Shown piece by piece: positions 28,721 through 38,577 of a DNA stretch of 64,000 nt. This DNA comes from an uncultured Muribaculaceae bacterium. GTDB lineage: Bacteria > Bacteroidota > Bacteroidia > Bacteroidales > Muribaculaceae. The stretch lies in the NCBI GenBank assembly GCA_934636465.1, contig CAKUAR010000010.1:4777-68776 (forward strand). The letters run 5' to 3'. Below the pieces are notes generated by a model. The model searched no databases. It worked only from the letters and a program-made list of their open reading frames with translations, and was not told the DNA's origin. Each line of letters starts with the position of its first letter. The stretch's first letter is position 1. Position numbers and translations under genes: made by a program.

Positions 28721-30176
28721 CGATAACGAAAACAACAATCTGCTCCGCTCGGTTGACTGGTTCACCATATTGCTATACCTCACGCTGGTGATTTCTGGAG
28801 CAATCAGCATCTATGCTGCCACCTACGACTTCGACCAGGCGAGCATGTTTGACTTTGCCGAATTTTCAGGAAAGCAGTTTTTGTGGATTGGGCTGTCATT
28901 TGTCATAGGCTTCTCACTGCTGCTCATAGACAGGCGCATCTACGAGACCTATGCCTACCCTATCTACATGTTCATGATTTTGCTGCTCATAGTCACAGCC
29001 ATAATAGCGCCCGACGTCAAGGGGTCGCGGTCATGGATTGTGCTTGGACCTGTGAGTCTGCAACCTGCCGAGTTTGCCAAGTTTGCCACAGCTCTTGCGC
29101 TTGCCAAGCTGTTCAGTTCCTATCAGTTTGCCCTCAACAACATGAAAAACTATGCCCAGGCGCTGCTCATCATTCTGCTGCCTGTGGTGTGCATCATCAT
29201 GGAGCGCGAAACAGGCTCCGCCCTTGTGTATATGTCGCTGTTTCTTGTGCTCTACCGCGAGGGCATGATCGGATTTGTGCTGTTCTCGGCGTTTTGTGCC
29301 GTGGTCTATTTCGTTGTCACCATGAAGTATGCCGCGCTCACGCTCATGGGCATACCCATGGGCATATTCATCGTGTTCACCATCATCATGGTTCTCACCG
29401 TGGGCATGCTCATCTTCTATTGCCGCTCGTTCATTTTGAGCCGCAACGTCATCATAGGCTATCTTGTGGCTAGCGCTTTTGCCGGCACGCTGGCATATTT
29501 CGGTATTGTCATAAACGGCTATGCATTTTTCTTCACCGTGATAGGTCTTACTATCGCCTATCTGCTGTTTGGTATGCTGCACGACGACCTCAAAAAAGTG
29601 CTCATCACCATCGTGTTCATCATAGTGTCGGTGCTGTTCATGTTCTCGGTCAACTATGCCTTCAACAACATTCTTGAGCCTCACCAGCAAATGCGTATCA
29701 AGGTAACGCTCGGCATCGACGACGACCTGCGTGGAGCCGGCTACAACGTTAATCAGAGCAAAATAGCCATAGGTTCGGGTGGACTGACCGGCAAAGGTTT
29801 CCTCAACGGCACGCAAACCAAGCTGAAATATGTGCCTGAGCAGCACACCGACTTCATTTATTGCACCATAGGCGAGGAGCAAGGCTTTGTGGGGTCAACG
29901 CTCGTGCTCATTTTGTTTCTCACGCTCATATTGCGCGTCATAGCCATTGCCGAAAGGCAGCACACGGCGTTTGGACGAGTCTATGCCTATTGTGTGGCGT
30001 CAATCCTTATCTTCCACCTTTCCATCAATGTGGGCATGGTCATAGGCATTTGCCCGGTTATTGGTATTCCATTGCCGTTTTTCAGCTATGGAGGCTCGTC
30101 GCTGTGGGGCTTCACGTTCTTGTTGTTCATATTATTGCGCATCGATGCCGACCGCAAGTCCTATGGCGTGTGGTGA
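28707..30176 (+). CDS. rodA: Peptidoglycan glycosyltransferase RodA (SEDS family)
   Basis: A 489-aa polytopic membrane protein that polymerises lipid II. SEDS motifs include GSRSWIVLGPVSLQPAEFAK, RETGSALVYMSLF, IAIGSGGLTGKGFLNGTQ, VPEQHTDFIYCTIGEEQGF and the C-terminal IGIPLPFFSYGGSSLWGF. It is longer than E. coli RodA (370 aa) because of extra membrane helices in the middle, which is common in Bacteroidales. Last gene of the operon, convergent with uraA 25 nt away. Confidence 0.96.
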   Translation: MSLNNDNENNNLLRSVDWFTILLYLTLVISGAISIYAATYDFDQASMFDFAEFSGKQFLWIGLSFVIGFSLLLIDRRIYETYAYPIYMFMILLLIVTAIIAPDVKGSRSWIVLGPVSLQPAEFAKFATALALAKLFSSYQFALNNMKNYAQALLIILLPVVCIIMERETGSALVYMSLFLVLYREGMIGFVLFSAFCAVVYFVVTMKYAALTLMGIPMGIFIVFTIIMVLTVGMLIFYCRSFILSRNVIIGYLVASAFAGTLAYFGIVINGYAFFFTVIGLTIAYLLFGMLHDDLKKVLITIVFIIVSVLFMFSVNYAFNNILEPHQQMRIKVTLGIDDDLRGAGYNVNQSKIAIGSGGLTGKGFLNGTQTKLKYVPEQHTDFIYCTIGEEQGFVGSTLVLILFLTLILRVIAIAERQHTAFGRVYAYCVASILIFHLSINVGMVIGICPVIGIPLPFFSYGGSSLWGFTFLLFILLRIDADRKSYGVW

Positions 30177-30201
30177 TTTCTTCCGCAGCCGATAATCCAA
30201 A

Positions 30202-31428
30202 TTAAGCCTCGTCGCTCTGCTCCTGCTCGTCTTTCTTGTCGTGAGGCAAAAGCAAATTGAGCACTACACCCATTATCGCGCTAAGGCCTATGCCCGAAAT
30301 CGAGAATTCTCCGCACGACAGCACAGCGCCGCCAATTCCCATAGTCAGCGTCACGCTCACTATAATCACATTGCGTGTCACATTCAGGTTCACATGGTTT
30401 TGCACCAAGTTTTGAACGCCCACCGAGGCTATTGTACCAAAAAGCAGCAGCATTATGCCACCCAGCACTGGCGATGGTATTGACTGCAGCAGCGCGCTCA
30501 GTTTGCCCACCACCGAAAATACTATTGCCGTCACGGCGGCTATGCGTATCACCTGCGGGTTTGTCACTTTGGTTATCGACATTGCGCCTGTCACCTCGGA
30601 ATATGTGGTCACTGGAGGGCCTCCCAGAAAAGCCGACGCAAGACAGGCAAGACCATCGCCTAACATAGTGCGGTGTAAACCAGGAGTTTTCACAAAATCC
30701 TTCTTTGCCACGGCGCTCACCACATACACATCGCCTATGTGCTCTATCACCGGGGCTATTGCCACTGGTATCATGTAGAGAAACGGCGCAAGTTCCATCT
30801 GCGGCAAGTGATAGTTGGCTATCGCGCTTGGTAGCGCAAACCATGCAGCTTCCTGCACTGGCTTGAAATCCACAATACCCATGCAGCATGCCACCACATA
30901 GCCCACGGCTATGCCACACACCACCGGCACAAGTTTCAGCAGGCCACGCCCTAATATCAGCACGAGGATTGCCGTTATGAGCGACACAAACGCCAGTGGC
31001 CAGTTTCCCTTAGCCATATCCACAGCACTGCCCGACAGCGTCAGACCTATGAGTATTATCACTGGGCCTATCACCACCGGCGGAAACACCTTGTCGAGAA
31101 ACTTCTTGCCCTGCCACTTTACGAGTGCGCTCATCACAAAATACACGAGCGACACTCCCATCAGTCCGGCAAGTGTGCCAGGCATGCCCCACTGCTTGCT
31201 CGCAGCCAGAATCGGGGCTATAAACGCAAAGCTCGACCCCAGAAATATGGGCACTTTGCCCTTGGTGACCAAATGAAATATCAGCGTTCCCACACCGGCG
31301 GCCAGCAAAGCCGTGGCAGGGTCCATGCCCACAAGGAGCGGCACAAGCACTGTGGCGCCAAAGGCCACGAAAAGAAATTGCACACCCACTATTGTTTTGC
31401 GCATGGGTGTAAGGTCTGTTGTTGGCAT
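30202..31428 (-). CDS. uraA: Uracil/xanthine permease (NCS2 family)
   Basis: A 408-aa transporter with about 12-14 membrane helices. NCS2 motifs include GSSFAFIAPI near helix 3, GDVYVVSAVAKKDF, and GLACLASAFLGGPPVTTYSE followed by NIG-like GAMSITKVTNPQ. It most resembles the UraA uracil:proton branch. It lies 62 nt after miaA on the same strand with no terminator between, so salvage uptake may share the upstream promoter. Exact substrate is inferred. Confidence 0.88.
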   Translation of the reverse strand: MPTTDLTPMRKTIVGVQFLFVAFGATVLVPLLVGMDPATALLAAGVGTLIFHLVTKGKVPIFLGSSFAFIAPILAASKQWGMPGTLAGLMGVSLVYFVMSALVKWQGKKFLDKVFPPVVIGPVIILIGLTLSGSAVDMAKGNWPLAFVSLITAILVLILGRGLLKLVPVVCGIAVGYVVACCMGIVDFKPVQEAAWFALPSAIANYHLPQMELAPFLYMIPVAIAPVIEHIGDVYVVSAVAKKDFVKTPGLHRTMLGDGLACLASAFLGGPPVTTYSEVTGAMSITKVTNPQVIRIAAVTAIVFSVVGKLSALLQSIPSPVLGGIMLLLFGTIASVGVQNLVQNHVNLNVTRNVIIVSVTLTMGIGGAVLSCGEFSISGIGLSAIMGVVLNLLLPHDKKDEQEQSDEA

Positions 31429-31490
31429 ATTCTTTTTTACTTTTTCACGTTTTTATGTTGTCTTTTTTCAGTGTGTTTTGCGGCTCGGCA

Positions 31491-32423
31491 TCACCGTGTC
31501 AAGTCGAGCACGGCGTTCACAAAATCGTCGTCGGGCATGTCGTGCGGCAGCCAGTTTATCTTTATGCCGCGGCGCTCCATTCCGCGAAACCACGTCATTT
31601 GCCGTTTGGCAAACTGGTGTATGGCAATCTCAAGTTGACGATACATCTCGTCGTAGCTCAACTGCCCTGTCACATATAGTGTCACAAATTTATATTCCAG
31701 TCCGTAATACATCAAATCCTCCGGCTTCACACCACGCTCCAGAAGCCGTTTTATTTCATCTACCATACCACATTCCAGTCGGGCACGCAAACGCCGCGAG
31801 ATGCGCTCTCTGCGAGCTTCACGGTCTATTTCCACACCCACCACCACGACATTCTCCACAGGGTGCGGCTGTGTCTTGGTTTTAAGCTCCGGATTGTCGT
31901 GATAATAGTGGCATATTTCTATCGCCCTTATGGCACGCTTTGTGGTGTCAACGTCGGTCACGTTGTGCAGTGTCTTATATTGTGACAAGATTTCGGTAAG
32001 CTCTTCCAGGGTCTTACCCTCAAGTGACCGCCTTAGCTCCACGTTTTCAGGCACAGGCGGCAGTTCTATACCCTTGAGCACGCTTTCCACATACAGCCCC
32101 GTGCCGCCACACAGCACCGCCGGTTTGCCTTTGGCGGCAATGTCGCGGAGTGCGGCCTTGCAGTCGCGCAGATACTCAAAGAGATTATACTTGTAGCCGG
32201 CATCGCAGATGTCAATCATGTGATATGGCACATCGCCATATTCGTCAATGTCTTTGCCTGTGCCTATGTCCATGCCGCGATACAGCTGTCTGGAGTCGGC
32301 ACTCACTATCTCGCCCCCTATGCGCCTTGCCAGAGCCACGGCCTTTGCCGTCTTGCCCGAAGCCGTTGGGCCTGTTATCACATACAGCGGTTTGTCGTCA
32401 CTCGTCACAGCAGTGTGTGTCAT
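31491..32423 (-). CDS. miaA: tRNA dimethylallyltransferase MiaA
   Basis: The start at 32423 (MTHTAVTSDDKPLYVITGP) is chosen because its ATG overlaps the upstream stop as ATGA; this gives 310 aa. The enzyme adds a dimethylallyl group to A37 of tRNAs reading U-starting codons. P-loop GPTASGKT, substrate motif SADSRQLYRGMDIGTGK, GGTGLYVESVLKG and the C-terminal RQMTWFRGME are all present. Confidence 0.96.
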   Translation of the reverse strand: MTHTAVTSDDKPLYVITGPTASGKTAKAVALARRIGGEIVSADSRQLYRGMDIGTGKDIDEYGDVPYHMIDICDAGYKYNLFEYLRDCKAALRDIAAKGKPAVLCGGTGLYVESVLKGIELPPVPENVELRRSLEGKTLEELTEILSQYKTLHNVTDVDTTKRAIRAIEICHYYHDNPELKTKTQPHPVENVVVVGVEIDREARRERISRRLRARLECGMVDEIKRLLERGVKPEDLMYYGLEYKFVTLYVTGQLSYDEMYRQLEIAIHQFAKRQMTWFRGMERRGIKINWLPHDMPDDDFVNAVLDLTR

Positions 32424-34582
32424 TTGAGGTTGTCGTTGAAGAAGTTGAGCACTCGCTGATAGAGCGGATATCTCACGCCACAACCATTGATGCTGTGGTT
32501 CATGTTGGGATAAACCATCATGTCAACCTGCTTGTTAAGGCTCGTCATCTTTGCCACATATTGCATTTCGTTGACAATATGCACATTGTCGTCGGCGCTG
32601 CCAAACATTATCAGCAGTTTGCCCTTCTGGTTTGCCACATTGTCAAGTGGTGCGCTTGCCTTGTAGCCAGCAGCATTTTCTTTTGGAGTGCGCATATATC
32701 GCTCGGCATATATCGTGTCATAAAATCTCCACGAGGTTACAGGTGCAATCGACACGCCTGCGGCATATTTTGCATTTGGCTGCGACATTGCCATGAGCAC
32801 CTCATAGCCGCCGTAGCTCCAGCCCCAAATGCCAATCTTGTTTTTGTCAACCCACGGTTTGCTTGCCATATAGTCGGCTGCGGCCACCTGGTCAATCGAC
32901 TCATATTTGCCAAGGTTCATATACACAAGCGACTGAAACGCCTTGCCACGGCCACCGGTGCCACGACCGTCAACACAGCATATCACATAGCCCTGCATGG
33001 CAAAATATTGCTGCCAGTCCACGCCCCACTGGTTGAGCACCTGCTGGCTGCCGGGACCGCTGTATTGCGACATTATCACCGGATATTTCTTCGATTCGTC
33101 AAAGTCAACAGGCTTTATTATATAGCCGTTAAGTTCTACGCCGTCGCTTGTCATCTTGAAGAATTCCTTCTTTGGCACAGCGTTTGAGCAATATGTCTTG
33201 GCATAATCCTCATTCATCTCAAGTTTGCGCACGGTCTTGTTGGCAGCGTTAACCACGGTGTATTGTGTGGGAGTGTTAATGTCGCTGAATTTCTTGATAA
33301 AATAAGAGAAATCGCTGCTGAACGTTGCCGACGTGGTTCCCACGCCACCGTCAAGGGCTTTCACCTTGCCTTTGGCATCTACGCACTCCACAGTGCGGTT
33401 AAGCGGTCCGTTGGTGCGCTGATAGTAGAACAGTCCACGTTTGGTGTCGTGGCCGTAATAGGCAGTCACATTTTCGTTGCCGGTAGTCAATTGTTTCATC
33501 AAGGCTCCGCTAAGCGAGTATTGATAGAGCTGCGTGAAACCTGATTTCTCGCTTGGTATCACGAAATATGTGCCGTAGTAGCACACCGAGTTGGCAAGCT
33601 CGCTGTCAAACCAAGTGTCCGACTTCTCTGCATACACACTCTTGGCAATGAGCGAGCGTGGATTCACCGCATATATGTGGAAATCGTTTTGCGTGCGGTT
33701 GAGAGTGCTGACCATGAGTTTTGTGGCATCGCCACTAAACGCCATGTGAGGTATGTAGTAGCCCACTCCATCGGGCAACTTTGCCTTTTTCAGCGTGCGG
33801 TTCTCCACGTCATAGCACATCACGCTCACATCAGAATTTTTCTCGCCAGCCACCGGATATTTGAAGTCAAAGCGGCCGGGATACAAAGCGTAATCTTTGT
33901 TTGGCGAGCATGCGCCCTCATACATAGTCATTGAGTAAATTGGCACTTGCGATTCGTCCCACCTGATAAACGCCAACGTCAAGTTGTCGGGCGACCAGCA
34001 CAAGCTGTTGAGCATGCCGAATTCCTCTTGATACACCCAGTCAGGCACACCGTTTATCACCTTGTTTCGTTCGCCGTCGGTAGTCACAGGCACCACGGTT
34101 CCATAGTCAAGTTTCTTGACAAACACGTTGTTGTCTTTAACAAACGCCACCATGCGGCCGTCGGGCGACAGTGTGGCTATCTCCTCACCGCCGGCATCAC
34201 TAAGTTTAGTGAGCTTGTTGTGCCTCACCTCATACACATAATAGTCGGCGCTGAACGAGTGGCGGTATATCGGCTCTGCCGATGTCCACAACAATATTTT
34301 GCCCTCGTCGCGGCTCATTTGATAGCCGTTCCAGCTCTTGACGTTGCAGTCGCGTGCCGTGCCGCTGTCAAACACCACTGCCGACTTGCCGTCGGCATAA
34401 CCTATTTTCAGTATTTTGGCACCGTCATCGCTCAACTGATAGTAGCTGATGCCGTCGGCTGCCGGCACCACCTCGCCTATGCCTTGCGGACGGCTTTGCG
34501 ACAGCACAAAATCTTGCAGTGTCAGAGCATTGGCACCTAAACAACTCACAACAAACAAAAGTGATAATAATATTGATTTCAT
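32420..34582 (-). CDS. Dipeptidyl peptidase IV-type serine peptidase (S9)
   Basis: The ATG at 34582 (MKSILLSLLFVVSCLGANA) starts a signal peptide. The earlier ATG at 34612 overlaps the -7 box and is rejected. The protein is 720 aa: an N-terminal beta-propeller (DPPIV_N, repeated W/Y-D-G blades) and a C-terminal alpha/beta hydrolase. The nucleophile is about S589 in GWSYGGYEVLM; the acid is in FGSADDNVH and the histidine in NMNHSING. It removes N-terminal dipeptides, typically X-Pro, in the periplasm or at the surface. The stop overlaps miaA by 3 nt. Confidence 0.94.
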   Translation of the reverse strand: MKSILLSLLFVVSCLGANALTLQDFVLSQSRPQGIGEVVPAADGISYYQLSDDGAKILKIGYADGKSAVVFDSGTARDCNVKSWNGYQMSRDEGKILLWTSAEPIYRHSFSADYYVYEVRHNKLTKLSDAGGEEIATLSPDGRMVAFVKDNNVFVKKLDYGTVVPVTTDGERNKVINGVPDWVYQEEFGMLNSLCWSPDNLTLAFIRWDESQVPIYSMTMYEGACSPNKDYALYPGRFDFKYPVAGEKNSDVSVMCYDVENRTLKKAKLPDGVGYYIPHMAFSGDATKLMVSTLNRTQNDFHIYAVNPRSLIAKSVYAEKSDTWFDSELANSVCYYGTYFVIPSEKSGFTQLYQYSLSGALMKQLTTGNENVTAYYGHDTKRGLFYYQRTNGPLNRTVECVDAKGKVKALDGGVGTTSATFSSDFSYFIKKFSDINTPTQYTVVNAANKTVRKLEMNEDYAKTYCSNAVPKKEFFKMTSDGVELNGYIIKPVDFDESKKYPVIMSQYSGPGSQQVLNQWGVDWQQYFAMQGYVICCVDGRGTGGRGKAFQSLVYMNLGKYESIDQVAAADYMASKPWVDKNKIGIWGWSYGGYEVLMAMSQPNAKYAAGVSIAPVTSWRFYDTIYAERYMRTPKENAAGYKASAPLDNVANQKGKLLIMFGSADDNVHIVNEMQYVAKMTSLNKQVDMMVYPNMNHSINGCGVRYPLYQRVLNFFNDNLK

Positions 34583-34609
34583 AATAATGCGTTTTCTTGT
34601 TCCACTACA

Positions 34610-34641
34610 CAAATTTAGTTCAATTTGCCGTAAAACTCAAA
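34610..34641 (-). promoter_or_regulatory. Promoter of the DPP-IV-miaA-uraA operon
   Basis: TTTG (34638-34641), 20 nt, TAAATTTG (34610-34617) on the minus strand; a full consensus match that sets the DPP-IV start at 34582. Confidence 0.8.
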
Positions 34642-34747
34642 TCTCCACATTCATTTCCCTCCCAATATGCCTGTCCTTTTGTTTTTCAGCCACGGTCGGC
34701 AGAAAGCCTGCTCACAAAAACGCCACAATTTTTGCCACATTTCCACA

Positions 34748-34783
34748 AAAACAAAGCGAGGCCGGCAAAAGCCAACCTCGCTT
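34748..34783 (-). terminator. Terminator of the etfB-etfA-acd operon
   Basis: On the minus strand AAGCGAGG..GC AAAA-type loop ..CCTCGCTT forms a stem with one 2-base mismatch, followed by TGTTTTTG. Confidence 0.75.
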
Positions 34784-34820
34784 CAGTTATCCGTGGTTAA
34801 ACTATTATTCTACACAGCAA

Positions 34821-36530
34821 TTATTCTTGTCTGAAGTCTTTCAAGTCGTCAGCATTGAAATTCTTGATGTAAAGATACTGGCCGTTCACGTTCTCCTCGG
34901 CCATGCGCACATACACGTTTGCACTCTTTGCAAACAGCTCTGAGTCGAGTGTAGCATCGCCCAAGATGAGGAGCGACATGATGATTTCGGCAGTCATGTT
35001 ATAGAGGCGGCGAGCCAGGAAGTCGTGCAACTCTATGTTGTCGGCGTTCTTCACATAATTCACTGCATCTTCATACAGCTCCACAAGTTTCTCCACACGA
35101 GCCTTCAGCGGCTTGAGATCGTCAGCCACATCTTTTGCCAGCATATCCTTGATTATGCCAAGGTAAGTGCCGTTGGTCACATAGCGAATGGCAGCAACCA
35201 CCTGAAGCTGTGTAGTACCCTCATATATCGAGAAAATTCTTGCGTCTCTAAACAGGCGTTGGCTCTTATACTCCATGATGAAGCCCGAACCGCCGTGTAT
35301 CGAGATAGCGTCGTAAGCGTTCTGGTTTGCATACTCCGAGTTCATACCCTTGGCAAGCGGAGTGAAAGCGTCGGCCAGACGGCTGTATTTCTTCAGAGTC
35401 TGACGCTCTTCTGGCTCCAGACGACGGTCGCGCTGAATGTCCTCAAGCTCCTTATACATGTCAACGTAGCGCGCTGTCTGATAGAGCAGTGAGCGGCCGG
35501 CATCGAGTTTTGCCTTCATGCGGCTAAGCATGTCATACACGGCAGGGAATGTGATAATCTTCTTGCCAAACTGCATGCGCTCTTGTGCATAGGCCAAGCC
35601 CTGATTATAGGCTTCTTGCTCCACACCCACGCTCTGTGCGGCGATGCCCAGACGTGCACCGTTCATAAGGCTCATCACATATTTTATCAAGCCGAGGCGA
35701 GTAGAGCCAACGAGCTGGCATTTTGCGTTCTTATACACAAGCTCGCATGTTGGTGAGCCGTGAATACCGAGTTTGCTCTCTATGTGGCGCACCTTCACAC
35801 CGCCATCTCTCTTGTCATAAACAAACATTGACAAGCCACGACCGTCGTGTGTGCCGGCCTCGCTGCGGGCAAGCACCAGATGAATGTCACTGTCACCGTT
35901 GGTGATGAAACGCTTCACGCCGTTCAGACGCCAGCAGTTGTTTTCCTCGTCAAATCTTGCCTTGAGCATCACACGCTGCAAGTCGCTACCGGCATCTGGC
36001 TCGGTCAAGTCCATAGACATGGTTTCACCGGCGCACACACGCGGAATGAACTCTTGGCGCTGCTCCTCACTGCCGAACTCATACAGAGTGTCGATGCAGC
36101 TCTGCAAGCTCCACACGTTCTGGAAACCGGCATCAGCGGCCGAAATCATCTCACTCAGCATCGAGAACACCGAGTTAGGTATGTTCAAGCCTCCGTAGCG
36201 GCGAGGCATGCTCACACCCCACAAGCCTGCTTGGCGTGTAGCCTTGAGGTTGTCGTAAGTCTTGCTGGCATACACCATGCGGCCGTCCACCAAGTGTGGG
36301 CCTTCCTGGTCCACGCTCTCAGAGTTTGGCTCTATCACGTTGGCTGCCACGTCGCCGGCTATTTCCAGCACCTTGTCGTATGAGTCGATAGCGTCCTCAT
36401 AGTTGTGAGGAGCGTAGTCATATTTGTCTTTGTCTGTGTAGTTGCGCTCTTTCAAATCTACTATCGCCTTCATTTCCGGGTGGTTCAAGTAGAATTTGAG
36501 TGCCTTATTATCGTTATAGTAATTAGCCAT
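34821..36530 (-). CDS. Acyl-CoA dehydrogenase with C-terminal extension
   Basis: A 569-aa FAD enzyme, about 180 aa longer than standard short-chain acyl-CoA dehydrogenases. Core motifs: MDLTEPDAGSDLQ (FAD/substrate), NGVKRFITNGD, ERMQFGKKI and the catalytic-glutamate loop SIYEGTTQLQVVA. The extra N-terminal ~60 and C-terminal ~120 helical residues resemble the long ACAD9-like class common in Bacteroidales. It lies 12 nt after etfA, so it is coupled to the electron-transfer flavoprotein. Chain-length preference and direction (oxidation or reduction of enoyl-CoA) are unknown. Confidence 0.93.
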   Translation of the reverse strand: MANYYNDNKALKFYLNHPEMKAIVDLKERNYTDKDKYDYAPHNYEDAIDSYDKVLEIAGDVAANVIEPNSESVDQEGPHLVDGRMVYASKTYDNLKATRQAGLWGVSMPRRYGGLNIPNSVFSMLSEMISAADAGFQNVWSLQSCIDTLYEFGSEEQRQEFIPRVCAGETMSMDLTEPDAGSDLQRVMLKARFDEENNCWRLNGVKRFITNGDSDIHLVLARSEAGTHDGRGLSMFVYDKRDGGVKVRHIESKLGIHGSPTCELVYKNAKCQLVGSTRLGLIKYVMSLMNGARLGIAAQSVGVEQEAYNQGLAYAQERMQFGKKIITFPAVYDMLSRMKAKLDAGRSLLYQTARYVDMYKELEDIQRDRRLEPEERQTLKKYSRLADAFTPLAKGMNSEYANQNAYDAISIHGGSGFIMEYKSQRLFRDARIFSIYEGTTQLQVVAAIRYVTNGTYLGIIKDMLAKDVADDLKPLKARVEKLVELYEDAVNYVKNADNIELHDFLARRLYNMTAEIIMSLLILGDATLDSELFAKSANVYVRMAEENVNGQYLYIKNFNADDLKDFRQE

Positions 36531-36542
36531 TGCTGTTATTGT

Positions 36543-37571
36543 TTACTTGGAGTTCTTTTTATAATATTTTATCAATTTTGGCAACACCTCATTCACATCA
36601 CCGGTTATCACATAGTCTGCGATGTCGTTGATAGGAGCATTTGGGTCGGTGTTGATTGAAACGATAATCTTGCTTTCCTGCATGCCGGTCACATGCTGTA
36701 TTTGGCCTGAAATACCGCAAGCGATAAACAGCTTAGGGCGCACTGTCACACCGGTCTGGCCGATTTGACGCTCATGCTCCACCCAACCGGCATCAACGGC
36801 GGCACGCGATGCGCCCACCTCTCCGTGAAGTTCATGTGCGAGCTTAAACAGCAGGTCAAAGCCCTCTTTGCTGCCCACGCCATAACCGCCAGCCACAATA
36901 ATAGGAGCGTTTTTGATGTTTATTTTGCTCTTTTCTATCTCGCGGTCTATGATTTTCACCACATAGCTTGCAGGGTCAACGTATTTGTCTGCGTCGAGGT
37001 CAATCACCTCACCCTTGTAGTTGGGGTCAAAGATTTCCTCTTTCATCACGCCCTCACGCACGGTGGCCATTTGTGGACGGTGGTCAGGGTTGACGATAGT
37101 GGCAACGATGTTTCCGCCAAAAGCCGGACGCACCTGATAGAGCAGATTGCGATATTCCTGCTTGGTGCGTGGGTCGGTGTGGTCGCCAATCTCCAATGCG
37201 GTGCAGTCAGCCGTCAGTCCGCTGTGCAGGCTCGACGACACACGAGGACCGAGGTCGCGGCCTATGGTTGTTGCGCCCATAAGGCATATTTGCGGCTTAA
37301 TCTCCTTAAAGAGGTTGATTACTGCCGATGAGTGTGGCAACGATGTGTAGGGAAACAGACGGTCGTCCTGCATCTTATACACCACATCTACACCATAGGG
37401 AAACAATTTGTTCTCTATTCCTTCAAGTTTGTCGCCAAGAACCAATGCCTCCAGTTTCACGCCAAGGCGAGTGGCAAGTTCACGGCCTTTGGTCAACAGC
37501 TCCAGGCTGACTTCGGCCACACGGCCTTCGTCATATTCGCAATATACGATTAAATTATTGTTATCTGCCAT
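36543..37571 (-). CDS. etfA: Electron transfer flavoprotein alpha subunit
   Basis: The ATG at 37571 (MADNNNLIVYCEYDEGRVAE) gives 342 aa. The C-terminal FAD domain contains IIVAGGYGVGSKEGFDLL, GASRAAVDAGWVEHERQIGQ and LFIACGISGQIQHVTGM, with INTDPNAPINDIADY near the end. It pairs with EtfB 19 nt upstream to carry electrons to or from the acyl-CoA dehydrogenase. The sequence cannot by eye tell ordinary from bifurcating ETF. Confidence 0.95.
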   Translation of the reverse strand: MADNNNLIVYCEYDEGRVAEVSLELLTKGRELATRLGVKLEALVLGDKLEGIENKLFPYGVDVVYKMQDDRLFPYTSLPHSSAVINLFKEIKPQICLMGATTIGRDLGPRVSSSLHSGLTADCTALEIGDHTDPRTKQEYRNLLYQVRPAFGGNIVATIVNPDHRPQMATVREGVMKEEIFDPNYKGEVIDLDADKYVDPASYVVKIIDREIEKSKINIKNAPIIVAGGYGVGSKEGFDLLFKLAHELHGEVGASRAAVDAGWVEHERQIGQTGVTVRPKLFIACGISGQIQHVTGMQESKIIVSINTDPNAPINDIADYVITGDVNEVLPKLIKYYKKNSK

Positions 37572-37590
37572 TTTATTCCTCAATTAAAAA

Positions 37591-38463
37591 TTAACCAATA
37601 ATGTGGTCTGCTATCAGTTCCTTAACCAAATCCTCAAGCTCGGCATTGTTGGTGCCGTCGAGCTTTTTGCTTTCTTTGGCTTGAAACACCACGTTAACCA
37701 CAGCTTTCACGTTTGTAGGCGAACCAGGGTGTCCTATCTGGTTAGGGTCGGCATCTATGTCGGCTGCGCCCCATTCCTTGATTTGGAGGTTTTCGTGAGC
37801 ATCAACAAATTTCTGTTCTTCCTCGCTGAGTTTTGCTTTCTCTGAAGGTGTAACCGCATATTTGCAGCGTTGCACGAGTTTAGCATTGCGTGGGCGGCAA
37901 GCGTCGGCAGTTCCGTTCACGGTCACCACCAGCGGCAGCGGACATTCCACGGTTTCAAATCCGCGCTCTATGCGGCGCTTCACGGTGGCAACACCGTCTT
38001 TCACGTCAACGGTCTCTGCGTATGTCACCTGTGGCAAACCGAGCTTCTCGGCTATCTGCGGGCCCACTTGTGCGGTGTCGCCGTCGATTGCCTGGCGACC
38101 ACCCAATATGATGTCATATTTGCCGATATGCTTGATTGTTTGGGCAAGAGAATATGATGTTGCCAGTGTGTCGGCTCCGCCAAGTGGACGGTCAGTGAGC
38201 ACCACTCCGCCGTCGGCGCCTCTATACATGCTTTCTCTCACGATTTCGGCAGAGCGTGGCAAACCCATTGTCACTACCGTGATTGTGGAACCAGGATTTT
38301 TCTCCTTCAGCTGCAAAGCCTGCTCCAAAGCGTTCAAATCTTCTGGATTGAAAATTGCAGGAAGGGCGGCACGGTTGATTGTGCCGTCTTCTTTCATTGC
38401 GTCTTTGCCAACGTTGCGTGTGTCGGGCACTTGCTTCGCCAGCACAATGATGTTCAAACTCAT
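37591..38463 (-). CDS. etfB: Electron transfer flavoprotein beta subunit
   Basis: The ATG at 38463 (MSLNIIVLAKQVPDTRNVGK) gives 290 aa. Typical EtfB features are INRAALPAIFNPEDLNALEQ, ALQLKE, the nucleotide loop GGADTLATSYSLAQ, GRQAIDGDTAQVGPQIAE and PLVVTVNGTADACRPRN. First gene of etfB-etfA-acd, directly behind a consensus promoter. Confidence 0.95.
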   Translation of the reverse strand: MSLNIIVLAKQVPDTRNVGKDAMKEDGTINRAALPAIFNPEDLNALEQALQLKEKNPGSTITVVTMGLPRSAEIVRESMYRGADGGVVLTDRPLGGADTLATSYSLAQTIKHIGKYDIILGGRQAIDGDTAQVGPQIAEKLGLPQVTYAETVDVKDGVATVKRRIERGFETVECPLPLVVTVNGTADACRPRNAKLVQRCKYAVTPSEKAKLSEEEQKFVDAHENLQIKEWGAADIDADPNQIGHPGSPTNVKAVVNVVFQAKESKKLDGTNNAELEDLVKELIADHIIG

Positions 38464-38545
38464 AATTAATTGATATTTTTTTACTTTTTTATTTACTCGT
38501 CTATTAATGGCAATTTCACCATTGCACAATACTCCTAATTGAGTG

Positions 38546-38577
38546 CAAAATTACACAAAAACGCCCACAACGACAAA
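38546..38577 (-). promoter_or_regulatory. Promoter of etfB-etfA-acd
   Basis: TTTG (38574-38577), 20 nt, TAATTTTG (38546-38553) on the minus strand. Confidence 0.8.
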
